From Aminicenans sp964648465 (GTDB lineage Bacteria > Acidobacteriota > Aminicenantia > Aminicenantales > Aminicenantaceae), in assembly GCA_964648465.1 (NCBI GenBank), contig CAZYMU010000020.1, forward strand, positions 1-53,387: 53,387 bases of DNA, in the 5' to 3' direction. How positions within the stretch are numbered: the stretch's first letter is position 1; each line of letters opens with the position of its first letter. This document shows positions 24,428 to 32,081 of the stretch, piece after piece. Both the position numbers and the translations under genes were made by a program. The notes under the pieces were generated by a model that was not told where the DNA came from, made no database searches, and worked only from the letters and a program-made list of their open reading frames with translations.

Positions 24428-26506
24428 TCATTTGCAATGCAACATGTGCAAATTTCCTAATGCATCAACTTGAAGATTCCAATTCGGCCCAACTGGCGTA
24501 GTGGATTCTTTTTCCTGAACGACAGCAGGTCCATTAAAAGTGAATCCGGCCGGCAGCATTGAACGCTCGTAAACTCGGCATTTAAATTCCTTGTTTTTGA
24601 ACCAAACAGGTCTGGTTCTGATTCGATTCCCATCCAATAAGTTTCCTGTAAAATTCAATTTTGGCATTCGAGGTTTAGACCGGAGTCTTGTAGCTCGTAA
24701 ACGCAAGTTAACAACTTGAATATTCTCACTGGAAGCACTATAGCCATATATTTTAGTATGCATTTCATGAAATGCTGCCTGAATCTGCTGAATGTCATTT
24801 TTAGAGAGAATTAATCCAGGAAAAGGAAGACTTAATTCATAATTTTGATGATAATAACGCAGATCAGAAGAAACACTAATTTTTCTTTTCTTAGATGTTA
24901 CGTTATTATTTTCAAACCAGGCTTCTGCCTGTTTATTGAGGCGAATTAGAGTTTTATTGAGAGAAGATATTCGTGTTAGAGGGATCATAACAGTTTTTAC
25001 AAAGTCTATATTCATATCTGCGTAAAGCAAGCCTATAGTTGAAAAAAGTCCCGGCAATAGAGGAATAACAACATGACTGATTGACATTGACCCAGCTAAT
25101 TCCGTAGCATGCAGCGGTCCAGCCCCTCCGTAGGCTATTAAAGTGAAATTGCGTGGGTCATAGCCTCGTGCTACGGAAATGAGACGGAGTATACGAGTCA
25201 TGTTCGCATTAACGATGGCCAGAATCCCGGCAGCGGCTTCTTCTAAATGCATATCTAAGGGAATGCAGATGGTTCGTTTTATAGCCCTCTCTGAAATTTT
25301 GGGATAAAGAGGCATCTCTCCTCCCAGAAAATTATCTGCGGATAGTCGGCCAAGAATCAAATGTGCGTCTGTAACTGTCGGATTTTTACCGCCTTTGCCA
25401 TAACAGGCAGGCCCCGGAACAGCACCTGCGCTTTGGGGCCCTACTTTGAGGTGTCCTCCGCTGTCAATCCAGGCAATACTTCCGGCTCCTGCCCCGCATT
25501 CGACTACATCGATCATAGGAGTACGAACAGGATACCCGCTTCCTTTCTGACGTCCGCCATGGTGGAATTCGCCTCCGACTTCATATTCTTGTGAATATTG
25601 AAGTTTTCCATTTAAAATCATTCCGGTCTTTGCTGTTGTTCCTCCCATATCAAAGGCAAGAACCCTGCTCAGGTTAAGGGTTTTGGCAAGATGAGCCGCT
25701 CCTATAAGTCCTGCTGCCGGTCCTGATTCGATCAAGGTATGAGGTCGTTTCTTCGCTTCGTAAGTACTTAAAGTACCCCCACCTGAATGCATAATTCTCA
25801 AATTGACCTGTTCCCTTTTTTGGTATTTCAATTTTGTTTGAATTGCATGGAGATAGTTTACGACTCTGGGGGCAACAGCAGCGGCAATCACTGTTGTGCT
25901 TGTACGCTCAAACTCCCGGAATTCGGGAGATACCTGGCTTGAAAGAAAAATAAATCTTTTATCGAATAACTTATGTGCCAGTTTTTTCAATATTTTTTCG
26001 TGCTTGGGGTTATAAAATGAGAAAAGCAAAGCAATTGCCAATACATCTAAATTTTGTTTTTTCAGTGTCTTGATTTGTGTTACTGCCTGTTTTTTGTCCA
26101 ACGGGAGAATAATTTTTTTATTGGAAGAAATCCTTTCCTGGATTTCCATTACGCAGTCACGATGTATCAAGGGAGGCATTCGGTCTTTTGTCAAATCGTA
26201 AAGACTGGGGCGCTGCTGCCGTCCGATCTCCAGCAGATCTCTGAAACCCTGGGTTACTAGCAGTCCAACTCTTGCAAGATTGCCTTCAAGCAGAGCATTT
26301 GTAACAATAGTTGTTCCATGTATAAGCACATCTACTTCGGAAATGTCTTTCCTGGCTAATTGCAGTACCCTGGTCAATCCATCTATAAATGGTATTTCGG
26401 GATTGTTTGGATTGGAAGGAATCTTGGCAGACCAAAAAACGCCGCGGTTCTTTTCGCAAAAAATAATATCTGTAAAGGTTCCGCCAATATCGATTGCAAC
26501 GCTCAT
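24428..26506 (-). CDS. hyuA: Hydantoinase/oxoprolinase family subunit A
   Basis: A 692-residue HyuA-type subunit of an ATP-dependent hydrolase or carboxylase. The N-terminal ATPase lobe starts AIDIGGTFTDIIF, and the central hydantoinase-A domain contains ESGPAAGLIGAAH, AFDMGGTTAKTG and YGGAGPLHATEL. In known members the pair acts on N-methylhydantoin, 5-oxoproline, or ketones (acetone/acetophenone carboxylase); the substrate here cannot be decided. Its start overlaps the stop of the B subunit by 4 bp. The 3' end converges on the asparagine-synthase-like gene 32 bp away. Confidence 0.93.
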   Translation of the reverse strand: MSVAIDIGGTFTDIIFCEKNRGVFWSAKIPSNPNNPEIPFIDGLTRVLQLARKDISEVDVLIHGTTIVTNALLEGNLARVGLLVTQGFRDLLEIGRQQRPSLYDLTKDRMPPLIHRDCVMEIQERISSNKKIILPLDKKQAVTQIKTLKKQNLDVLAIALLFSFYNPKHEKILKKLAHKLFDKRFIFLSSQVSPEFREFERTSTTVIAAAVAPRVVNYLHAIQTKLKYQKREQVNLRIMHSGGGTLSTYEAKKRPHTLIESGPAAGLIGAAHLAKTLNLSRVLAFDMGGTTAKTGMILNGKLQYSQEYEVGGEFHHGGRQKGSGYPVRTPMIDVVECGAGAGSIAWIDSGGHLKVGPQSAGAVPGPACYGKGGKNPTVTDAHLILGRLSADNFLGGEMPLYPKISERAIKRTICIPLDMHLEEAAAGILAIVNANMTRILRLISVARGYDPRNFTLIAYGGAGPLHATELAGSMSISHVVIPLLPGLFSTIGLLYADMNIDFVKTVMIPLTRISSLNKTLIRLNKQAEAWFENNNVTSKKRKISVSSDLRYYHQNYELSLPFPGLILSKNDIQQIQAAFHEMHTKIYGYSASSENIQVVNLRLRATRLRSKPRMPKLNFTGNLLDGNRIRTRPVWFKNKEFKCRVYERSMLPAGFTFNGPAVVQEKESTTPVGPNWNLQVDALGNLHMLHCK

Positions 26507-28266
26507 GATTCACTTATCTTCCGTTTCATCATTTTCTTTCTCAATGACGTTGTGGCAAGGCGATCTATCTTCCCAGTTCTAGAAAATACAACGCCATAAC
26601 TTTTGCGTGCCTGCAGTCGGCTTATTTTTTCCTGAATAAAATCATTTAGGACACGTTCAGGCTCTCTTTTTAGAGGAGAACCGTATCCGCCTCCGCCTGC
26701 TGTTTCTACACACAAGATATCGCCTTTACGGATTAAAACTCCTGAGACTTTGGATTTAATACGCTTTGAACCGGACTGGCCAGGATTAAGAAGAAATCGC
26801 CCGGGCTTTCCATGCAGGCCGCCTTTCAGGCCCCAAGGTGAAACAAGATGCCTGTCCGCATGTGCGGAGAAAAGTACCGGTACCAAAGCCTGAATTTCCT
26901 TGTGGATTGCTAATCCGCCTCGAAATCGTCCTGCTCCACCTGAATCTCGTATTAATTCATACTTTAAGACACGAAGAGGGTATTCCATTTCCATAGCTTC
27001 AATGGGTAAATTTGAGGTATTTGTAATATGCACTTGGATACCGTCCATTCCATCCTTTGTGAAACGAGCACCCATTCCACCCCCCAAAGCTTCAACATAG
27101 ATAAAATCTGAACCTGAAAGTTGCTTAGTTCCACCAAAGATAATAGCAGTCGTAGCTCCGTTGGATGCAGCCAGGACTCTCTCCGGCACGGCTTGTGCCA
27201 GTGCACCCATAATGACATCAACGACCCTCTGGCAAGTATCTGTTCTTCCACCCACAGCTGCAGGTTCTGAGGCGTTTACAAGACTGTTTGATTGTGCCTT
27301 GATCCTGATAGGACGTTGGAACCCGGCATTGATAGGTACATCCGGAGCAATAATGGCTTTAACAGCGTAAAAAACGGTTGCCAGTAAGGCTTGGTGAACC
27401 ATGTTAATCCCACCCTCTGCCTGGGCTGCAGTCCCGGTGAAATCGAATGTTATGGAGGGGCGGTATTTGTGAGTAATAATAACAGTCACTTTGATTGGCA
27501 AGTGTTCATTTGAAATACCATCATCATCCATTACATCAGAAAAATGATAGGTTCCATCAGGTATTGTGGTTAATGCTTTCAGAAGCCAATCTTCACTGTA
27601 ATCAAATATTTCTGCCTCGATTTTGGTGATTGTTTCTGCTTTGTACTCTTTGTGAAGTTCATCCAATCGGCGCTCTCCCAAAAGCAGGGATGCTATTTGG
27701 GCACGCAAATCTCCCTCTCTTTCTTGCCTTCCTCGCACATTCGACATTATAAATTCCAGCACATCTTTTTGAAGGATATTTTTACGCATGATCTTCGTAG
27801 GTGGGATTCGAAATCCTTCCTGATATATTTCGGTAGAATCGCCAGCGGTTCCTACCCCAGGAGACCGCCCCCCTACATCCGTCCAGTGAGCGACGTTTGT
27901 AACAAAGGCCACAAGTTTATTATGATAATAAACCGGCCTGGTTAGAGTGACATCTGGAAGGTGAGATCCTCCTCCGAGGTACGGGTCATTAGCAATAAGA
28001 ATATCCCCACGACGAAAATTCCATTTCTTAAGATTGCGGCCGATTTTATTCATCAATCCCTGCATGGAACCAAGGTGGATTGGTATATTTTCGGCCAGTG
28101 TAATTAAGTTTCCTTTAGAATCAAAAATGGCACAGGAGCAATCTTTCCGTTCTTTTATATTTGTCGAATATGCAGAACGGACTAAAGCCACGCTCATTTC
28201 TTCGGTGATAGATTGAAAAGCATTTAGTATGACTTCGGATGTGATGGCATGGATTCTTAAAGGCAT
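26503..28266 (-). CDS. hyuB: Hydantoinase B/oxoprolinase family subunit B
   Basis: Partner of HyuA, 587 residues, full length. Family motifs are SVALVRSAYSTNIKERKDCS near the N-terminus, GDILIANDPYLGGGSHLPDV (a likely metal-binding segment) and ETAGGGGYGSPLKR near the C-terminus. It is the first gene of a two-gene operon (hyuB then hyuA, 4-bp overlap). No clear ribosome binding site precedes the ATG, and the promoter predicts a leader of only about 13 nt, so initiation may be nearly leaderless. Confidence 0.93.
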   Translation of the reverse strand: MPLRIHAITSEVILNAFQSITEEMSVALVRSAYSTNIKERKDCSCAIFDSKGNLITLAENIPIHLGSMQGLMNKIGRNLKKWNFRRGDILIANDPYLGGGSHLPDVTLTRPVYYHNKLVAFVTNVAHWTDVGGRSPGVGTAGDSTEIYQEGFRIPPTKIMRKNILQKDVLEFIMSNVRGRQEREGDLRAQIASLLLGERRLDELHKEYKAETITKIEAEIFDYSEDWLLKALTTIPDGTYHFSDVMDDDGISNEHLPIKVTVIITHKYRPSITFDFTGTAAQAEGGINMVHQALLATVFYAVKAIIAPDVPINAGFQRPIRIKAQSNSLVNASEPAAVGGRTDTCQRVVDVIMGALAQAVPERVLAASNGATTAIIFGGTKQLSGSDFIYVEALGGGMGARFTKDGMDGIQVHITNTSNLPIEAMEMEYPLRVLKYELIRDSGGAGRFRGGLAIHKEIQALVPVLFSAHADRHLVSPWGLKGGLHGKPGRFLLNPGQSGSKRIKSKVSGVLIRKGDILCVETAGGGGYGSPLKREPERVLNDFIQEKISRLQARKSYGVVFSRTGKIDRLATTSLRKKMMKRKISES

Positions 28267-28285
28267 TTAAAACCAGGGTTATTTT

Positions 28286-28314
28286 TTTATATCATACGGA
28301 GGATTTCAGGTCAA
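28286..28314 (-). promoter_or_regulatory. sigma-70 promoter for hyuB-hyuA
   Basis: On the minus strand: TTGACC (28309-28314), a 17-bp spacer, TATAAA (28286-28291), 20 bp before the hyuB ATG. It is back-to-back with the plus-strand promoter at 28358. Confidence 0.6.
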
Positions 28315-28357
28315 ATTTAGCTGCTCTCTTATAAGTAAAAAAATTTAATATAAAAAC

Positions 28358-28386
28358 TTGACATTCTTAACAACATATTGTATTTT
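28358..28386 (+). promoter_or_regulatory. Strong sigma-70 promoter with no gene directly downstream
   Basis: Perfect TTGACA (28358-28363), a 17-bp spacer, TATTTT (28381-28386). The next coding sequence starts 445 bp later, so the first product is non-coding RNA or a very long guaA leader. Confidence 0.6.
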
Positions 28387-28392
28387 TTAAAA

Positions 28393-28570
28393 AAGAATAA
28401 CAATATATGGTAGCAATTCGTGAATTGTAGAGGTGAGGACAAAGGTTTAAAATAGTTGTTTTTCCCTGCGAGTTAAGATAGTTGAAGGAGGAGGGCCGAG
28501 AGAGGAATCCCCGTTCATCCTACTCCCTTTTCAGCTATGCCTTGGATAGGCCCTCCTCTTCTAATTCAAT
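28393..28570 (+). ncRNA. Candidate structured non-coding RNA
   Basis: Downstream of a near-consensus promoter there is no coding frame, but there is a 12-bp stem (28486-28497 with 28549-28560, core GAGGAGGGCC/GGCCCTCCTC) closing a 51-nt G/C-richer loop. An upstream small hairpin reads CAATTC-GT-GAATTG. An alternative long-range pairing is possible between GAATT (28422-28426) with AGAGG (28429-28433) and CCTCT...AATTC (28555-28567). I checked for 6S RNA, SRP RNA, tmRNA, RNase P and common riboswitch signatures and recognised none. The 3' end is uncertain. Confidence 0.35.
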
Positions 28571-28831
28571 TTTTCCGTACATAATATTGTCATAATGTCT
28601 TTAATGGGTCAATCGCCTTTTTAGGTGGTTGAAGTGATGATTTTTATATCTATATCTTCACCTCTAAAGGTGAGTATCTGGGTTTATATTTTGTAACGAA
28701 AGTCTGACATCCTTTCACAGGGCCTTTTTTTTATTACTTTTTGGTAAAAGATAGTGTAAGATTTAAATTGCTCTAAATTCTTGGAAGTTTTTATAATAAT
28801 TCATGATAGAAATATTTGAGAGAGATACAAA
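28571..28831 (+). other. Leader region before the GMP synthase subunit gene
   Basis: AT-rich spacer. It contains a hairpin CACCT-CTAA-AGGTG, and AGGGCC followed by eight T (28719-28732) that could complement the GGCCCT arm of the upstream stem. A likely promoter TTGCTC (28768-28773)-N18-TATAAT (28792-28797) sits 34 bp before the gene. No coding frame is visible. Confidence 0.4.
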
Positions 28832-29764
28832 ATGGATATAAAACGATTTATCGAAGAGAAGGTTGAAGAAGTTAAGTTAACTGTGGGTTCTGAAAAAGCA
28901 ATTTCTGCTTTATCAGGGGGAGTTGATAGCTCTGTATGTACAGTCATTGCTCATAGAGCCATAGGAGAGAATCTAAAAGTGGTGTTTATCGATGATGGGT
29001 TGATGAGAGAGGATGAACCGCAGGATGTGAGTCAGATTTTTTCTAGTCTTAAAATAGATGTTGAAATCATAGATGCTCAGAAAGAATTTTTTGATTCATT
29101 AAAATATAAATTTGATCCTGAAGAAAAAAGGAAGGCTTTCCGGAATACATTTTATTCTATATTTGGAAGGACAGTTCTAAAGAGTGGAGCCAGGTTTTTA
29201 GTGCAGGGCACAATTGCCCCGGATATAATCGAAACAAAAGGCGGTGTTAAAACCCAGCATAATATTCTTGAACAGATCGGGATCGATCCTGAAAAAGGAT
29301 ATGGTTTTAAAGTTATTGAGCCTATAAAAGAGTTGTTTAAGCCGGAGGTAAGAGAAGTAGGTAGAGAGGCAGGCCTGCCGGAAAGTATTTACCAGAGAAT
29401 GCCTTTTCCAGGACCGGGATTGGCCACCAGAGTGGTTGGGGAGGTGACACACGAACGAATATCGCTTGTAAGAAAAGCAACTCAGATCGTGGAAGAGGGA
29501 ATCAGCCCCTTGAGGCCATTCCAAGCATTTGCTGTTCTTCTGAATGACAAGGGAACAGGAATTGACGGCGGCAAGAGAAAGTTCGGAAATATCATCATTG
29601 TCCGCAGTGTGGAAAGCAAAGATGCCATGACAGCCGAGGCAACAGAAGTTCCATGGGAAATTCTAAAGAAGGTTTCAAGGAGAATTACCACTGAAATTCC
29701 GGAAGTTGTGCGTGTCGCATATGAAATTACAACGAAACCCCCTGCAACAATAGAATATATTTAA
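28832..29764 (+). CDS. guaA: GMP synthase ATP-pyrophosphatase subunit (two-subunit type)
   Basis: Aminates XMP to GMP. The 310 residues hold the N-type ATP-pyrophosphatase domain with SGGVDSS at residues 28-34 and the C-terminal dimerisation domain (MPFPGPGLATRVVGEVT; a KPPATIEYI end where PPGTIEWE is usual). The glutamine amidotransferase domain of the common fused bacterial GuaA is absent and no such gene is adjacent, so it corresponds to subunit B of the archaeal-style split enzyme. The amidotransferase partner must lie outside this window, or the enzyme uses ammonia. Confidence 0.93.
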   Translation: MDIKRFIEEKVEEVKLTVGSEKAISALSGGVDSSVCTVIAHRAIGENLKVVFIDDGLMREDEPQDVSQIFSSLKIDVEIIDAQKEFFDSLKYKFDPEEKRKAFRNTFYSIFGRTVLKSGARFLVQGTIAPDIIETKGGVKTQHNILEQIGIDPEKGYGFKVIEPIKELFKPEVREVGREAGLPESIYQRMPFPGPGLATRVVGEVTHERISLVRKATQIVEEGISPLRPFQAFAVLLNDKGTGIDGGKRKFGNIIIVRSVESKDAMTAEATEVPWEILKKVSRRITTEIPEVVRVAYEITTKPPATIEYI

Positions 29765-29924
29765 TATGGAAGTTGAAAAAATTTATAGGAAAATCCTATA
29801 ATAAAAATGGAAGTAAATAATCAGTTTACTAAAAATCTTATCAAGGCCGTTGATCCAGATGCTGAAGAGGATGATTGGGAGGGTAAGCAGGAAGGATAAG
29901 AAGAGGTAAGAGAGGAATTAATAA

Positions 29925-30323
29925 ATGAAAGTGAAAACTAAAATCTTTATTTTAGGATTAATTTGTCTTTTTTTCATTAGTTGCCAGAAAGCGCCAACAA
30001 CCTCTCCAGATCCAATAGTTTCGGCTGAAATTCGGCTTGTTGGAACGCTTAGCAGAACTTACACATTATCCGGGATTCCACGATTCGAGGGCTATGTTGG
30101 TAATTTCGGAATAGGAACTGGTTATAATTGTAAGGTAGAAATTAGCTGTTATTCTGATGAAGAGTTCAAAAACATCATAGATACAGCAAATGGGTCTCCA
30201 GCTAATATGGGTGATATTGAACCTGGCCAAAATGCCTATTTTGAAGCAATCGCTTTTAATTCTAATTCTCACGAGCAAATAAAATCTTATGAAGTGAAGA
30301 TTACTTGGTTGGATAGAAATTGA
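29925..30323 (+). CDS. Small lipoprotein with FxLYD-like domain
   Basis: A 132-residue lipoprotein: signal peptide KIFILGLICLFFISC with the lipobox Cys about residue 20. A single Ig-like/FxLYD-type beta-sandwich follows (FEGYVGNFGIGTGYNCKVEISCY ends in the typical conserved strand, later YEVKITW). AGAGG lies about 9 nt before ATG. The function is unknown; such domains are common in cell-surface proteins. Confidence 0.75.
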   Translation: MKVKTKIFILGLICLFFISCQKAPTTSPDPIVSAEIRLVGTLSRTYTLSGIPRFEGYVGNFGIGTGYNCKVEISCYSDEEFKNIIDTANGSPANMGDIEPGQNAYFEAIAFNSNSHEQIKSYEVKITWLDRN

Positions 30324-30612
30324 AGGACAGTTTGCTAATCATGAAAGGGAAAGTTGGAAAAATAGAAGAATAACTAAATCGAGGCGAGGGGAAGCCAGAC
30401 GGGCCTAGCTTCCCGCGGATGATATGACATTCTAGCATAAATCACCTCATTGCCACATTGCCTCATTATAAAATGCGAATAAAAGGAGTAAAATTTCTCA
30501 TAAAGGGGGGAATTGTTAACAAACTCTTTACAAGCTCTTTACAAATTGAATGGTTTTAATCGCAGTTTGTTACCCAAGTGTTACTCTGATAAAAAAATAA
30601 TTAAAGTTGCTA
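30324..30612. other. Intergenic region upstream of tRNA-Glu
   Basis: No gene recognised. It holds an inverted repeat GGGAAGC (30389-30395) / GCTTCCC (30408-30414) with a G/C-rich 12-nt loop and no T-tract, which stands out from the AT-rich surroundings and could be a small hairpin in the lipoprotein transcript. Confidence 0.4.
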
Positions 30613-30642
30613 TTGACTCTCAATGTTTAAGTGCAATAAAAT
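30613..30642 (+). promoter_or_regulatory. sigma-70 promoter for tRNA-Glu
   Basis: TTGACT (30613-30618), an 18-bp spacer, TAAAAT (30637-30642), ending 20 bp before the tRNA 5' end. Confidence 0.6.
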
Positions 30643-30662
30643 CAATAATCAAACAATACGAT

Positions 30663-30738
30663 GGCGCTATCGTCTAGGGGACTAGGACAGGTGGTTCTCA
30701 GCCATCAGACCGGGGTTCGAATCCCCGTAGCGCTGCCA
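30663..30738 (+). tRNA. tRNA-Glu (anticodon CTC)
   Basis: A 76-nt tRNA with the acceptor stem GGCGCTA paired to TAGCGCT (first pair G-U, as in many tRNA-Glu). The anticodon arm is GGTGG-TTCTCAG-CCATC, the T-arm CGGGG-TTCGAAT-CCCCG, the discriminator G, and the CCA tail is encoded. Confidence 0.95.
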
Positions 30739-30851
30739 TTCCTAAAAAATATGGAAGTAAGCACATCATATATAAAAAGAAAAATTCCAGGATTCAATAA
30801 GAAATTGATGGCTCTTATTTTTAAAATGGAGAATAAAAAGTTTTAAACTAT

Positions 30852-31079
30852 GTGGGGGCTATGATTGCCGTTATTAATTTAATAGCCATTATTGCCTTTA
30901 TTTTTGCATTTCTAAATGCAGAAGAAAAAGGCAAGATTATTCTGGCCGTAATTATAGCAGTCCTTTTTTTGCTTCCTCATATATATACCTCAGCTACGCT
31001 GTTCTGGATATATTATGCAGCCAAGGTTATATTTGCTTTGAGCTGTATGCTTTATATTAAATCAAAAAAATTTTTGTAG
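30852..31079 (+). CDS. Small hydrophobic membrane protein
   Basis: A 75-residue reading frame rich in Ile/Leu/Ala with two or three membrane segments (AVINLIAIIAFIFAFLNA; IILAVIIAVLFLLPHIY; a third near LFWIYYAAKVIFALSCM) and a basic C-terminus. The start may be GTG at 30852 or ATG at 30861; neither has a good ribosome binding site. It ends 26 bp before the UroD-like gene and could be cotranscribed. No family recognised. Confidence 0.5.
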   Translation: MGAMIAVINLIAIIAFIFAFLNAEEKGKIILAVIIAVLFLLPHIYTSATLFWIYYAAKVIFALSCMLYIKSKKFL

Positions 31080-31105
31080 TGGATAGCTTTTTTAAAGGGA
31101 TATTT

Positions 31106-32074
31106 ATGAATATTAATAATATTATTAGAGAGAATAAATTGGTAATTCCTCTGTTAGGTGCACCGGGAATTAAGCTCTCTAAAACAACCCTGAAAGAAAA
31201 TCTTGCTGATTCCGAGGTACAATATAAAACCCTTTCTATGTTAATAGATAAATTTGCTCCGGATGGCATTTTCCCACTGATGGATCTTACTGTGGAAGTT
31301 GAAGTTTTAGGAGTGAAAATAAATTTCCCTGAAAATGAATATCCTGCAGTTGTAGAACACTCTTTTAAGAGCAAGGATGATCTTCAAAACCTGAAAAATA
31401 ATTGGCAGGGAATTACAGGCAGATTAAAAGTTTTTATTGAATTAATGGAAAAGATGGCGAAAAATATTTCGATAATAAAAGGCGGCTATGTGATCGGACC
31501 TTTTACTATGGCTGGAGAACTGATGGGAGCTTATGATATAGCTATGAATGTTAAATTAAATCCTGACCTTGTATTAAGGTTTACGGAGTTCTCTACCGAA
31601 ATTATTAGCGAATATACTAATGCTCTTTTTGATGCAGGAGCTGATGTTATTGCGGTTTTAGACCCTATGGCGGTTATCCTATCCCCAGAACAATATAGAG
31701 AATTCTCTCTCTATCCTTTGAAGAGGCTGATTTCCAATGTTAATAATAATCCTGTGATACTGCATATATGCGGAAACACAAATCACCTCATAAAATCAAT
31801 GTTGGATTCGGGTGTAGTTGGATTAAGCTTAGACAGCGTATTGGATTTTAAGGAATTAAGAAAGATAATACCGGAAGAAATTGCAATGATAGGTAATTTA
31901 GATCCTGTTAAAGTATTTTTTCAATCTAACCCTGAAGAAGTAATTGTAGCTACAAAATATTTAAAGGAAAGCATGAAAGATGCAAGAAACTTCGTTTTAA
32001 GTTCGGGTTGTGACATACCGGTCAATACTCCTCTTGAAAATATTGAAGCTTTTATGAAAGAAGCTAGAGAATAA
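31106..32074 (+). CDS. Uroporphyrinogen-decarboxylase-family protein, MtaA/corrinoid methyltransferase-like
   Basis: A TIM-barrel protein of 322 residues. Instead of the haem-pathway UroD signature it has the zinc-site pattern of MtaA/CmuA methyltransferases: His220-x-Cys222 (ILHICGNT) and Cys302 in SSGCDIPVNTP. Such enzymes move methyl groups between corrinoid proteins and coenzyme M, folate or other acceptors. No corrinoid protein or MtaB partner is nearby. AAAGGGA precedes the ATG by 5 nt, ruling out an in-frame GTG nine codons upstream. The next gene begins 8 bp after its stop with a truncated C69 peptidase. Confidence 0.85.
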   Translation: MNINNIIRENKLVIPLLGAPGIKLSKTTLKENLADSEVQYKTLSMLIDKFAPDGIFPLMDLTVEVEVLGVKINFPENEYPAVVEHSFKSKDDLQNLKNNWQGITGRLKVFIELMEKMAKNISIIKGGYVIGPFTMAGELMGAYDIAMNVKLNPDLVLRFTEFSTEIISEYTNALFDAGADVIAVLDPMAVILSPEQYREFSLYPLKRLISNVNNNPVILHICGNTNHLIKSMLDSGVVGLSLDSVLDFKELRKIIPEEIAMIGNLDPVKVFFQSNPEEVIVATKYLKESMKDARNFVLSSGCDIPVNTPLENIEAFMKEARE

Positions 32075-32081
32075 ATATTAT

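Noticed and set aside
24428..28266. HyuA/HyuB as acetone carboxylase
   Set aside because: The third (gamma) subunit gene typical of acetone carboxylase is absent, so only the general hydantoinase/oxoprolinase label is supported.
28486..28560. Possible 6S or SRP RNA
   Set aside because: The size and promoter would fit, but the conserved SRP loop (GGAAGG...AGCAG) is absent and the 6S central-bubble layout is not evident. Kept only as an unassigned candidate.
29807..29899. A 30-codon frame (MEVNNQFTKNLIKAVDPDAE, acidic end) after guaA
   Set aside because: There is no ribosome binding site and no recognised family, and it is short enough to be chance. A palindrome TATAGGA-AAA-TCCTATA just before it lacks a T-tract and is not a convincing terminator.
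30389..30414. Hairpin GGGAAGC/GCTTCCC as a Rho-independent terminator or riboswitch
   Set aside because: No T-tract follows, and no known aptamer motif is recognisable around it.
30751..30846. A 31-codon frame directly after tRNA-Glu
   Set aside because: It lies in AT-rich sequence with no ribosome binding site, and its upstream extension reads through the tRNA, so it is probably chance.
31106..32074. HemE (haem-pathway uroporphyrinogen decarboxylase)
   Set aside because: The His-x-Cys...Cys zinc pattern and divergent N-terminus match MtaA-type methyltransferases rather than HemE, and no haem genes are near.
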